This document shows, one piece after another, positions 14,923 to 23,007 of a stretch of DNA of 49,240 nucleotides. Origin of the DNA: Phaeodactylibacter sp. (GTDB taxonomy: Bacteria > Bacteroidota > Bacteroidia > Chitinophagales > Saprospiraceae); assembly GCF_022763345.1 (NCBI RefSeq), contig NZ_JALEGS010000007.1, forward strand, positions 1 to 49,240, given 5' to 3'. The notes under the pieces are model-generated. The model was not told the DNA's origin, ran no database searches, and saw only the letters and a program-made list of their open reading frames with translations. Numbering within the stretch: position 1 is the stretch's first letter; every line of letters starts with the position of its first letter. A program made the position numbers and the translations under genes.

Positions 14923-17493
14923 CTAGTGCATTACCACCTGACTACTCACTTTGCGTAAAGCCTGTCCGTTGTCGAAGGTGCCATCCAGTACCAGAGCATA
15001 ATGACCGGCCGGCCAACCTGAGACATCAACAGCAGCCTGATGCTTTCCTTCAGAGTATTGCCCGGACAGCAGGGTGGTCATCAGTTGCCCCTGACTATTG
15101 TATACCCGCAGGGTTACCTGAGCTGCACCGCCTAATTCGAAGGGAACAGTTAGCTCCGCACCAGCAGGATTTGGAAAAGCCGGCAACAATCGGGAACGAC
15201 TAGCCATTGGGGATTCAGTACTTACAATCTCTCGAAGATCAGTTTCGTAAACGCCTAATCCATGAGTGGCTACGCGAAGTTTGCGCCCTGCCCCGATACT
15301 TAAGTGCATAGCCATAACGGCATCCGCAATGCCATCTGAGTACCATTCCCAGCTCTGCCCGTAATCAAAGGAAGCGTAAACGCCCAGATCATTACCTACA
15401 TACAAGTCAGAGGGCTGTTCGGGATCAACTAGGATAGAATTAGCGGGAACATCTGGTAGGCCTGCGCTGATCACTGACCAGTTGAGGCCTCCATCTTCAG
15501 ATTTGAAGGCATGATCCGTACCAAAGCCGGAGCAAACTGCATACACGGTGCCCGGAGTCGAAGCGTCGAAAGTGATCTCCATAAAAACCCGGTCTGGCAA
15601 ACCGTTAACAGGGCTCCAGGAAGCCCCACCGTCCGAACTGCGCAGTACTTTTGCGGTACCGCCCAGCAATGGAGCCGTTGCTACCAGCAGTATATTCTGA
15701 TCATAGGGTGAAGCAGCAATGGTTAAGATTGGATTTGCGGTTTCGCTGTCGACTGGCTCGCTGGAGGTGGCTGCCCAATTTAATCCATAGTTATTGCTTC
15801 TGTGCAAGCGCTGGGCTCCGGCATAAATAGTTGCCGGATTTTGAGGAGCAAGGATAAAAGGGCCATTAAAGTTTGTCATTTCGTCACTAAGGCTGCTGAT
15901 AGGCAATGGCGTGAAACTCAGCCCGCCATCAAGGCTCTGCCGAATATTCAGCCGTTGGGCAGAGCCATATACTCGACTGTTGTTTTCCTGATCAATAGCG
16001 GTGCACATCCCATCGCCACCGATTACGCGATACCAGGAGTCATCCCCAAGATAAACGGCTGTTGCATTATCCTGTAGGCCACCAATCGCCAGATTAGGGT
16101 TAGTCAGGCTACTGGAAAACTTAGCATAAAACTGCTGGGTCTGATAACCTCCATTTCGCCCTGACCAGGACTCGCCATTGTCTTCAGATACAAAAACACC
16201 GCCATCTGTAGCCACGAAGACCGTGTTGTTGTCAAAAGGGGAATAGTAAGCGGCATGAATATCAGCATGCACGTAGTCGAAGGGCCCTTCCGGGCCACCC
16301 ACCGGTGTCTGTCCAAAGAACCAATTGAACCAAAAGGCTTTCTGAGCAACCGTTGCGCCACCGTCAACGGATTTGAACAAGTCTACGCCGGTGTAAATAA
16401 TAGTATTCGGATTGTCAGGCTTAACCGCCACATCATGAGAATACCAGCCCTGGAAGCGGGCTATATCGTCGGTATTGATTAGGTCCCAGTTATTTCCACC
16501 ATCCTCAGATTTATAAAGCCCACGGCTCTCGAAGGCATCCGCAAGAGAGATGTAGATAACATCCGGATTAGAAGGGCTGATGCTCAACATCGCCTTTCCG
16601 GAATAGTCGGTAGGCAAGCCAGGTACAGGCTGAAAGCTTGCGCCCCCATCGGCAGAGCGAAAGATACCAGCCTGAGGGCTTTCATATCCGCCATAGGTCG
16701 CGAACAGTACTGAGGTATCGGTCGGATGTAAGTTCAGGTCCATACCCATGGGGAAGTCATGCACCAGGCTCCAGGTTTGCCCAGCATCCAGGGAGCGGTA
16801 AGTACCTTCTGTGGTAGTTGCCCATACCGTGTTGGTGTTCTGCGGGTTGATGAGGACATCCCAAACGCCACGCATTTCTTCGTATGCCCAATCCAGGGAT
16901 TTTTCCCAGGTCAGTCCGCCATCAGTCGTTTTCAGTATGCCCATGCCATATGAACCCCGGGTAAGCCGGTTGGAAACACCGGGCATAGCGACCGTGTAGT
17001 TGTACACCTCTCCGGTACCAATATACATTTCCTCCGGGTTATCCGGATTGATGGCAATGCTGCTGACCCCCAGTACCGGATGCCCCAGGGGTACACGTTC
17101 CCAAGCTTCCACACCAACACCAGCTGAGGTGGACTTCCAAAGCCCTCCACTGGCAGAACCGGCATAAAGAATGTTTGGATTGTTAGGATGGAAAGCCAGG
17201 CAGAGCGTTCGACCACCGAAATTCTTAGGCCCCATTGCCTCCCATTGAGCTGAATTGCCACGAAACTCCAGAAGAGTCTGTTGTGCTTCGTGGGCAATGG
17301 CCAGGTTGCGCATTTGAATTTTTCCATCAGGATAAGACCGGACCCTGCCCCATTCTTCCATAGCAAGGGCGGCACCACTTTCCTTTTCTTCGTAAGGCTC
17401 AGTCTGCTGTACACCAGTGCAGGCGCTCAGGGAAATGGAAAAAAGCAGTATCAGACGGAAAAAAGCAAGAAGATCACCCATTTTTGATCTCAA
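14923..17493 (-). CDS. Secreted VPS10/BNR-type beta-propeller protein with type A T9SS sorting domain
   Basis: An 856-residue extracellular protein built from sortilin/BNR-like propeller repeats: many Asp-box-like segments such as STSAGVGVEAW, KTTDGGLTWEK, RSADGGASFQP, KSEDGGNNWDL, SEDNGESWSG and RSSDGGASWSP. The C terminus (from about PAFPNPAGAELTVPF to SSQVVMH) is a type A T9SS sorting domain. The N terminus MGDLLAFFRLILLFSISLSAC reads as a lipoprotein signal (lipobox LSAC) rather than a plain signal peptide, an unusual pairing with a T9SS tail. The start may be the listed Met or the Met four residues later. Such propellers bind or cleave glycans or proteins, but no catalytic residues are evident, so function stays open. 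It is followed by the iron-type operon but separated from it by that operon's own promoter. Confidence 0.87.
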   Translation of the reverse strand: MRSKMGDLLAFFRLILLFSISLSACTGVQQTEPYEEKESGAALAMEEWGRVRSYPDGKIQMRNLAIAHEAQQTLLEFRGNSAQWEAMGPKNFGGRTLCLAFHPNNPNILYAGSASGGLWKSTSAGVGVEAWERVPLGHPVLGVSSIAINPDNPEEMYIGTGEVYNYTVAMPGVSNRLTRGSYGMGILKTTDGGLTWEKSLDWAYEEMRGVWDVLINPQNTNTVWATTTEGTYRSLDAGQTWSLVHDFPMGMDLNLHPTDTSVLFATYGGYESPQAGIFRSADGGASFQPVPGLPTDYSGKAMLSISPSNPDVIYISLADAFESRGLYKSEDGGNNWDLINTDDIARFQGWYSHDVAVKPDNPNTIIYTGVDLFKSVDGGATVAQKAFWFNWFFGQTPVGGPEGPFDYVHADIHAAYYSPFDNNTVFVATDGGVFVSEDNGESWSGRNGGYQTQQFYAKFSSSLTNPNLAIGGLQDNATAVYLGDDSWYRVIGGDGMCTAIDQENNSRVYGSAQRLNIRQSLDGGLSFTPLPISSLSDEMTNFNGPFILAPQNPATIYAGAQRLHRSNNYGLNWAATSSEPVDSETANPILTIAASPYDQNILLVATAPLLGGTAKVLRSSDGGASWSPVNGLPDRVFMEITFDASTPGTVYAVCSGFGTDHAFKSEDGGLNWSVISAGLPDVPANSILVDPEQPSDLYVGNDLGVYASFDYGQSWEWYSDGIADAVMAMHLSIGAGRKLRVATHGLGVYETDLREIVSTESPMASRSRLLPAFPNPAGAELTVPFELGGAAQVTLRVYNSQGQLMTTLLSGQYSEGKHQAAVDVSGWPAGHYALVLDGTFDNGQALRKVSSQVVMH

Positions 17494-17552
17494 AATAAGG
17501 AAATCCTATCTGGCTTTAGGAGGCACAACAGTTAAAAACTGTACGGTAGGCG

Positions 17553-18302
17553 CTATTCAGCGGCCTTTTCAGCCCCGACAACCGGCCCATTTTCGATAAA
17601 TTCTACCAGATTGTCGAGCGACCAGGCATTCTTAATATCAAAATCTCCAACTTTGGTCCTCCGAAGAGCGGTCAGGTAGGCGCCGCTTTGCAAAGCTATC
17701 CCAAAGTCATGAGCTAGCGAACGGATGTAGGTGCCTTTGCTGCAACTGACCTCGAAGCCGATCTCTGGTAACTCGACCCGAGTGATCTTAAAGCTAAAGA
17801 TTTCTACATCACGAGGCTCCACCTCTATGACCTCTCCCTTCCGGGCTTTCTTGTAAAGGGGCTGTCCATCTACCTTTATTGCGCTGAACATAGGAGGCAC
17901 CTGCTGTATTTTGCCCGTGAACTGCTGACGGGCTTGCTCGATAAGTTCGGGCGTAATATGTTCAGTAGGGAATCGCTCCTGTACTTCAGACTCTGCATCG
18001 TAGGAAGGCGTTGTCGCACCAACAAACATGGTACCTATATAGGACTTGGAAAGCCCTTGCAGATCGTTCAGCTTTTTGGTGAACTTACCTGTACAGAGCA
18101 CAAGAAGACCTGTAGCCATAGGATCAAGGGTGCCTGAATGCCCAACTTTGATCTTCTTCACCTTCAGGCGATGCTTGATTTTGTAGCGGACTTTATTTAC
18201 GACATCGAATGATGTCCAGCCTTGCGGCTTATCGACTAAAAGTGTTGCACCTGTTTTAAAGTCATACCTGGGAACCGGTTGGTCATCTCCCTCCATGTCC
18301 AT
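17553..18302 (-). CDS. truB: tRNA pseudouridine(55) synthase TruB
   Basis: Makes pseudouridine 55 in the T loop of tRNAs. The catalytic Asp lies in HSGTLDPMATGLL, and the preceding LLVDKPQGWTSFDVV and later SCSKGTYIRSLAHDFG are typical TruB motifs. From ATG 18302 the protein is about 249 residues, normal for the family. The frame extends 12 codons further to 18338, but that N terminus is not typical; an ATG at 18296 is also possible. It is last in the run ftsX - DUF3098 - uppP - truB, an order I recall as common in Bacteroidota, so it is probably transcribed with them. Confidence 0.94.
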   Translation of the reverse strand: MDMEGDDQPVPRYDFKTGATLLVDKPQGWTSFDVVNKVRYKIKHRLKVKKIKVGHSGTLDPMATGLLVLCTGKFTKKLNDLQGLSKSYIGTMFVGATTPSYDAESEVQERFPTEHITPELIEQARQQFTGKIQQVPPMFSAIKVDGQPLYKKARKGEVIEVEPRDVEIFSFKITRVELPEIGFEVSCSKGTYIRSLAHDFGIALQSGAYLTALRRTKVGDFDIKNAWSLDNLVEFIENGPVVGAEKAAE

Positions 18303-18373
18303 CAAAGTGTTTTGTAAACAACAAACGGGTAGTATCATCAGGTACTACCCATAAAATAAGGCGGCTACAAGTC

Positions 18374-19168
18374 TTAAGAGGCCACCATGAAAATGGCAAT
18401 TGCAGCAACGATAAAACAATATACAGAAAAATAGGTCAATTTACTACGCTTCACCAGACTGATCATCCAAAGGCAGGCTACTGCGCCAGTGATAAAGGCA
18501 GCCACGAAACCCACCGCCAGGGGCACAGCCTGGCCAGCCGACATCACCATTTCCCCGTCCAGAATATCTTTAGCCATTTTGCCCAGTATTAGGGGTACGA
18601 CCATAAGGAATGAAAAGCGGGCCGATTTTTCCCGGTCAATGCCCAACAAGACAGAAGTTGAGATGGTAGCACCGGAGCGTGAAATCCCGGGCAGTATGGC
18701 GATAGCCTGAGCGATTCCGATAATCAGGGCATTACCGTAAGAAACACTTTTGTTCGTTCGCCGGGCCCGGTCTGCCAAGAATAATAGCAAACCGGTGATA
18801 ATCAGCATAAACCCAACCAGCATAATGCGCTGTTCGAACAATTGCTCAATCTGCTCCTCAAAAACAAGCCCTACGAATGCGGCAGGAATCATGGAGAGAA
18901 TGATTTTAAGGGAGAACTGCAGCTCTTCATTCCATTTGAACTGAAATAATCCCCGGAGGATTTCAGCAACATCCTTTCGGAAGATTAACAGGGTGGAAAG
19001 GGCGGTTGCGGCGTGTAAAGTTACAGTCATGAGCAAGCTCTCCTGTGCCATGCTGTCGTCGCCCAGAAAAAACTTAGCCAGTTCCAAATGTCCGCTGCTG
19101 CTGATAGGCAGAAACTCTGTTATTCCCTGAATAATCCCTAGCAGTGCAGAACGAAGGATTTCTTCCAT
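18374..19168 (-). CDS. uppP: Undecaprenyl-diphosphate phosphatase
   Basis: An integral inner-membrane enzyme of 264 residues that dephosphorylates undecaprenyl pyrophosphate to recycle the lipid carrier for peptidoglycan and other glycans. It also gives bacitracin tolerance (BacA family). Both signature regions are present: GITEFLPISSSGH near the N terminus and ILPGISRSGATIS near residues 158-170. Seven to eight hydrophobic spans are visible. It lies 53 bases after DUF3098 and upstream of truB in a co-directional run. Confidence 0.95.
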   Translation of the reverse strand: MEEILRSALLGIIQGITEFLPISSSGHLELAKFFLGDDSMAQESLLMTVTLHAATALSTLLIFRKDVAEILRGLFQFKWNEELQFSLKIILSMIPAAFVGLVFEEQIEQLFEQRIMLVGFMLIITGLLLFLADRARRTNKSVSYGNALIIGIAQAIAILPGISRSGATISTSVLLGIDREKSARFSFLMVVPLILGKMAKDILDGEMVMSAGQAVPLAVGFVAAFITGAVACLWMISLVKRSKLTYFSVYCFIVAAIAIFMVAS

Positions 19169-19221
19169 GATTGTGCATAATTAAACTTCCTGCCCATAGG
19201 ACAGGGAGCGTTGAAAAGCGG

Positions 19222-19557
19222 CTATTTCTTGAAAATCGCCCAAATTTCCATCCCCAGGCCCATCAAAATGACGATAGGGGCAAGCACCGTGCGCCGGGCG
19301 CTGTAAATGATGTCGTCCTCCCATACATCTGGAGAAGGCATATCGCCGCCTGCCATAAGAATAAGCCCGAGGAAAACCAGACCAAGCCCTCCTGCGATGA
19401 GGATGTAGTTGGACTTACCGAACGCCAGCTCCACCTGCGGTGACTCAACTTCCCGGGTACTGCGGCGGGAGCTCGTGGGTTTTACCACTTTTTTTGCTGT
19501 ACTTTTCTTATCTGTGGTGACCACCACCTTTTTCTTTCCAGGTTTTTGCTTGCTCAT
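19222..19557 (-). CDS. DUF3098 family small membrane protein
   Basis: A 111-residue protein with a very basic, Lys/Thr-rich N terminus (about 45 residues) and two membrane spans: NYILIAGGLGLVFLGLILM, and TVLAPIVILMGLGMEIWAIF at the C-terminal end. The linker with SPDVWEDDIIYSARR matches DUF3098, a Bacteroidota family of unknown function. It lies 25 bases after ftsX and before uppP. The conserved position suggests a role in envelope or division processes, but this is only association. Confidence 0.85.
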   Translation of the reverse strand: MSKQKPGKKKVVVTTDKKSTAKKVVKPTSSRRSTREVESPQVELAFGKSNYILIAGGLGLVFLGLILMAGGDMPSPDVWEDDIIYSARRTVLAPIVILMGLGMEIWAIFKK

Positions 19558-19582
19558 GACTTCAATTTAGACTATTTATCAT

Positions 19583-20461
19583 TTAGTAGAGGTCATCTAC
19601 TCTCATTTTCAAATATTTGCGGACGACTAAGAATGTGCTGACCGTATTGATAGCCATCCCCATAGTTAACAGTAAACCAAACAACATAAACATCCCGGTC
19701 CAGTCTTGAATATCCCGTAACCCAGGTACATCCGCTTGAACATAGAGGTACAGGAGCAACAAAATCCCGGACGCCAGCCCACCGCTAAGCAGGCCATGAA
19801 GCATTGCACGCCTCAAGAATGGCCGGCTTATAAATTCCCATGTCGCTCCGACCAGTTCCATGTTTTTAATCAGGAACCGGTTAGCATACAGGGCCAGCCG
19901 GACAGTATTATGGATCAACAAGCCTGCAACACCAAGAAAAAGAAATAAGATAGCCAGTGCTGCGATACCAATCGTTTTGATATTATCTGCAATATCATTT
20001 ACCAGGCTTTCCTGATAGTATACGTCAGTTATGCCTTCACGTTCAATCAGAGCGGTACGAATTCCCTTTAAACTATCCGGATGCATATAGGCAGCCTTCA
20101 CGTTGAAGGTAATCACATCATACAAAGGATTAGGAAGGTCAAGCTTCAGGAAGTCGTCACCAAAGTCTTCCCGCATCAGTTCTGCCCCCTGTTCTTTGCT
20201 GATAAACTCAGCGGAGCCTTCACGGACAAAATCCATTTGGTCTACTTCCTGCAGGATTTGCCTGGACATATTATCGGTGTCTTCCCCCTGTAGTTCAATG
20301 ATCAGATTAACTTTTTCTTTAAGTTCATTGACGATAAGCTGTGCATTAAAAAGCGTCAGAGCAAAGAAGCCCAGGGCGAACAGCACCAATGCTACGCTGA
20401 TGATGGAGTGCCAGTAATTAGGACGGCTCCCTGAACGACGTGGGTCTTGCTGCTCGAGCAT
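19583..20461 (-). CDS. ftsX: Cell division protein FtsX
   Basis: The membrane subunit of the FtsEX complex, which couples the divisome to peptidoglycan hydrolase activation. It has about 292 residues: a short cytoplasmic N terminus, a first membrane span (SVALVLFALGFFALTLFNA), an extracytoplasmic domain of about 130 residues, and three C-terminal spans (GIAALAILFLFLGVAGLLI, a Gly/Leu-rich span, and FMLFGLLLTMGMAINTVSTF). ATG 20461 (MLEQQDPRRSG) is preferred; the longer frame opens with TTG at 20500. No ftsE is visible in the window. It heads the run with DUF3098, uppP and truB. Confidence 0.92.
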   Translation of the reverse strand: MLEQQDPRRSGSRPNYWHSIISVALVLFALGFFALTLFNAQLIVNELKEKVNLIIELQGEDTDNMSRQILQEVDQMDFVREGSAEFISKEQGAELMREDFGDDFLKLDLPNPLYDVITFNVKAAYMHPDSLKGIRTALIEREGITDVYYQESLVNDIADNIKTIGIAALAILFLFLGVAGLLIHNTVRLALYANRFLIKNMELVGATWEFISRPFLRRAMLHGLLSGGLASGILLLLYLYVQADVPGLRDIQDWTGMFMLFGLLLTMGMAINTVSTFLVVRKYLKMRVDDLY

Positions 20462-20529
20462 AGAAGGTTTTTGCAATGTGCGCCGTAAAAGAGGCTGCAA
20501 ATTATAGGGTTCGGTTTGTCGAATACGCG

Positions 20530-20537
20530 CAAAATTA
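20530..20537 (-). promoter_or_regulatory. Candidate -7 box for the ftsX operon
   Basis: On the minus strand TAATTTTG matches TAnnTTTG exactly, about 70 bases upstream of the preferred ftsX ATG. No good TTG is seen 20 bases further up, so the -33 part is weak. Confidence 0.4.
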
Positions 20538-20634
20538 GAAAATATAAGCGAAACAGAACCCCTAAACCTCTACAAAGGCAGATGGGCCAGGCAACAAAGC
20601 GAATTTTGCTTTCGTTTTTCTAAAAAAGCGTACC

Positions 20635-21225
20635 ATGAGAAACCTTGCCTTTGTCTTGTTAATATCGGGCTTGCCCGGCATTACTTTACTGGCGCAACCT
20701 ATTTTCCTGAACAACGCATCTTTTGAAGACGGTGCTCAGGAGGCCACAGTGCCCAGTGGGTGGTTTGGATGCCAGTTAGGCTCAACGCCAGATATTCTTC
20801 CAGGGCAATGGGGCGTTTATCAACCGGCGGAGGATGGCGACACTTACGTAGGGCTAATTACCCGGGAGGACGGAACCTGGGAAAGCATTGGACAACGGCT
20901 ATCCGCGCCGCTGAAGAAAAACGATTGTTATACGTTAACCCTTTTCCTTTCTCACTCCGATAATTACGAGACGTACAACGGCGATTTGCAGCTGCGTATC
21001 TATGGCGGTGCTACGAAATGTCAGCAAGCTCAGGTACTATTCGAATCTCCTGTAATCCGGCAAGCCCGCTGGGAAGAATACGAAATAGAGTTTTTCGTCA
21101 AACAGGATGTCCACTATCTCGTTTTTGAAGCCTATCACCCGCACCAGGGCCGGGCCTATCGGGGCAACATACTTATAGATGGTATTTCGCCTATTGAAAA
21201 ATGTACACGAGCGATGCTCGATTAA
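20635..21225 (+). CDS. Small secreted protein with a galactose-binding-like beta-sandwich
   Basis: A 196-residue protein with a signal peptide (MRNLAFVLLISGLPGITLLAQ). The mature part reads like a carbohydrate-binding or galactose-binding-like jelly roll: NNASFEDG near the start, then GWFGCQLGSTPDI, a YVGLITREDGTWESIGQ segment, and the end pattern GNILIDGISPIEKC. Similar modules occur at the N terminus of larger Bacteroidota surface proteins, where they are followed by OmpA or T9SS domains. Here the gene ends after the module with no anchor. It is divergent from ftsX and convergent with the next gene, which begins its stop only a few bases away. Ligand unknown. Confidence 0.75.
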   Translation: MRNLAFVLLISGLPGITLLAQPIFLNNASFEDGAQEATVPSGWFGCQLGSTPDILPGQWGVYQPAEDGDTYVGLITREDGTWESIGQRLSAPLKKNDCYTLTLFLSHSDNYETYNGDLQLRIYGGATKCQQAQVLFESPVIRQARWEEYEIEFFVKQDVHYLVFEAYHPHQGRAYRGNILIDGISPIEKCTRAMLD

Positions 21226-21229
21226 GGTC

Positions 21230-21700
21230 CTACTGTTCTTTTTTCTCCATTTCCTCCATCAAGCCCTCTGTTTTGCGAACGAGATCCTCCCATTCATCCT
21301 CGATTTCCTTTCGGCTGGAGCTGTCCATAGGAGGCCGTTCACCTGATGTATTGTCATAATTTTCCGGTACTTCCCGGTTGATATCCTCGCTTAGGCGTTT
21401 TCTTTTTTCTTCGAGGTCAGCAATCTTGTCCAGCAAATCGCGATTGTCTTCCAGTTGTTCAGCTTTGCTTTTGAGGTTATCCAGAAGGCCACCTATTTTA
21501 TCGACCGCTTCGTCGTATTTCCCTTCATCAAACTTTTGTTTTTCCTGTTTGAGCAGGTCAAAAGCTGACTTTGTGAGGTCTTTTACACTAGTGAATATTT
21601 CCTTTGATTGTGCTTTCTCTTCCGGCGTACCGAAAAAGTAATTGTACACCAGGATGCCGCCCACTAACAGCAACCCTACTTTGATCAGACTTTTCAGCAT
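21230..21700 (-). CDS. Membrane-anchored coiled-coil protein of unknown function
   Basis: About 156 residues from ATG 21700 (MLKSLIKVGLLLVGGILVYNYFFG), which gives one N-terminal membrane anchor. The longer frame to 21757 adds residues before the anchor without a typical start. The rest is highly charged and helical with heptad-like spacing (SAFDLLKQEKQKFDEGKYDEAV ... KIADLEEKRKRLSEDI), and the C terminus is acidic. I do not recognise a family. The design suggests a periplasm-facing or cytoplasmic coiled coil attached to the inner membrane. It is 81 bases downstream of the PD-(D/E)XK gene on the same strand, so may be co-transcribed. Confidence 0.72.
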   Translation of the reverse strand: MLKSLIKVGLLLVGGILVYNYFFGTPEEKAQSKEIFTSVKDLTKSAFDLLKQEKQKFDEGKYDEAVDKIGGLLDNLKSKAEQLEDNRDLLDKIADLEEKRKRLSEDINREVPENYDNTSGERPPMDSSSRKEIEDEWEDLVRKTEGLMEEMEKKEQ

Positions 21701-21781
21701 GTTTCCAATTTTGTTTGTGTAAAGATAAGGCTGGATTTTGCAGTAAAAGAAGCGCAAGCCGATCTGATTGGTTTTCTTTTG

Positions 21782-22822
21782 TCACAAAAGCAGGTCGTTC
21801 AACTCTTCAAGCTCGATCCCGAGTATGGCGGCAACCTCTTCACGGGTCTGCCCTGCTTTTGTCAGCGTGACAGCAACTCTGCGTAGTTGTTCAAGCTTTT
21901 TTTGCAACTCTTTATCCTTTTGCGAAAGTTCATGGTCCTTTTGCGAAAGCGCCTGGTCCTTTTGCGAAAGCGCCTGGTCCTTCTGCGAAAGTTCATGGTC
22001 CTTCTGCGAAAGTTCATGGTCCTTCTGCGAGATCCGCTGCTCTTTTTCGAAGAGCTCCCGTTCCTTTTCTGCTATCATGCGCTGATAGTCCTCAAATTCT
22101 TCAATGAGATCATCTTCCGCATCCATGATTTCGCGGACTTCCGGCTCAGCAACGGCTTGCTGCAATCGGCGAAGCAGTGCACGGTAGCGCTTCGGAACCT
22201 CGGATTCTTCTATATTGAGCAGGTGCCGGTCTTCATTTATAAAAGATTGATCAAATAGTGATAGTAATTGCTCTAACTCATTTCTGCGGCGACCAGTCAG
22301 ATAGGGAATCTGAATGATAATGCTATCGTGGGTGAGGCTCTCGATAAATATTTCCCTTCCCTGAAGGACTTCTCCGGTTGCGGCATCCGTGTAAGAACGG
22401 TTGATCCGGATTACAGGCGCGGTGATATGGTCAAGCTTATGCCCAAGGAAATAGATACTGAGTATAGGCAGTGCCTTTCGCTGCGCATACTCCTCTGCGG
22501 GTTCCTGTACCACATTATTTTTATTGCGGTATTGCTCGCCAAGGTACCGCCTGAACCGCATGATATCTGTAGCCAGTTTGGCCTTCTGTAATTCCAGAAT
22601 TACGAGCTGCTCCTCCCCATTAGCGTACCTGATGCGGGCACTGAAGTCCATGCGCATGACCATTAGCGCTTTACCAACAGGAAATTGATGCTCAGTCGGG
22701 CGGAGTTTAAGGCTGACCACTTCTTCCCCAATAATGGCAGAGAGCAAAAGCTTGGCCAGCTTTTCGTCATTCATGAGGTATTTGAAAACCACATCGTAGA
22801 TAGGATTCGCGATTTGCACCAT
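21782..22822 (-). CDS. PD-(D/E)XK nuclease family transposase-like (Rpn/PDDEXK_2) protein
   Basis: A 346-residue protein of the PD-(D/E)XK 'nuclease family transposase' group, which relates to RpnA-type nucleases. The N terminus NPIYDVVFKYLMNDE is the family opening. The putative active site is Asp59 (MDF) with Glu77-x-Gln79-Lys80 (LELQK), so the core is present in the Q-variant form. Family residues RFRRYLGEQY follow at about 89-98. Residues 265-306 are six exact heptads of the SQKDxxL type, forming a long coiled coil encoded by a 21-bp minisatellite. The C terminus REEVAAILGIELEELNDLLL resembles the short tails of this family. Members are usually multicopy in Bacteroidota genomes. DNA cleavage here is unproven. 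Confidence 0.85.
   Translation of the reverse strand: MVQIANPIYDVVFKYLMNDEKLAKLLLSAIIGEEVVSLKLRPTEHQFPVGKALMVMRMDFSARIRYANGEEQLVILELQKAKLATDIMRFRRYLGEQYRNKNNVVQEPAEEYAQRKALPILSIYFLGHKLDHITAPVIRINRSYTDAATGEVLQGREIFIESLTHDSIIIQIPYLTGRRRNELEQLLSLFDQSFINEDRHLLNIEESEVPKRYRALLRRLQQAVAEPEVREIMDAEDDLIEEFEDYQRMIAEKERELFEKEQRISQKDHELSQKDHELSQKDQALSQKDQALSQKDHELSQKDKELQKKLEQLRRVAVTLTKAGQTREEVAAILGIELEELNDLLL
21905..22030 (-). repeat. Six tandem 21-bp units encoding coiled-coil heptads
   Basis: Six in-frame 21-base units encode SQKDHEL, SQKDHEL, SQKDQAL, SQKDQAL, SQKDHEL and SQKDKEL, flanked by decayed units. Unit length is a multiple of three, so copy-number change would lengthen or shorten the coil without breaking the frame. 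Near-identity of neighbouring units at the DNA level points to recent expansion. Confidence 0.92.
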
Positions 22823-23007
22823 ATTCTAAAACATATTAGCCCATAAAAATACAACGCTTTCTGCTTTTACGCCACCCCCATCGAATTGCATCCTGCTGCC
22901 CCGTGAGGTTTCACCGGAAAATACCTATTTTCGCGCTCTGAAAACGGAGTGGGGAACTCCTGTTTGCCCATCAACGTTTAATCAACCATCAAAACCGCAG
23001 CTGTAGC

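Noticed and set aside
21905..22030. Regular 21-bp repeats considered as a CRISPR array
   Set aside because: There are no spacers; units are contiguous, in frame, and encode coiled-coil heptads.
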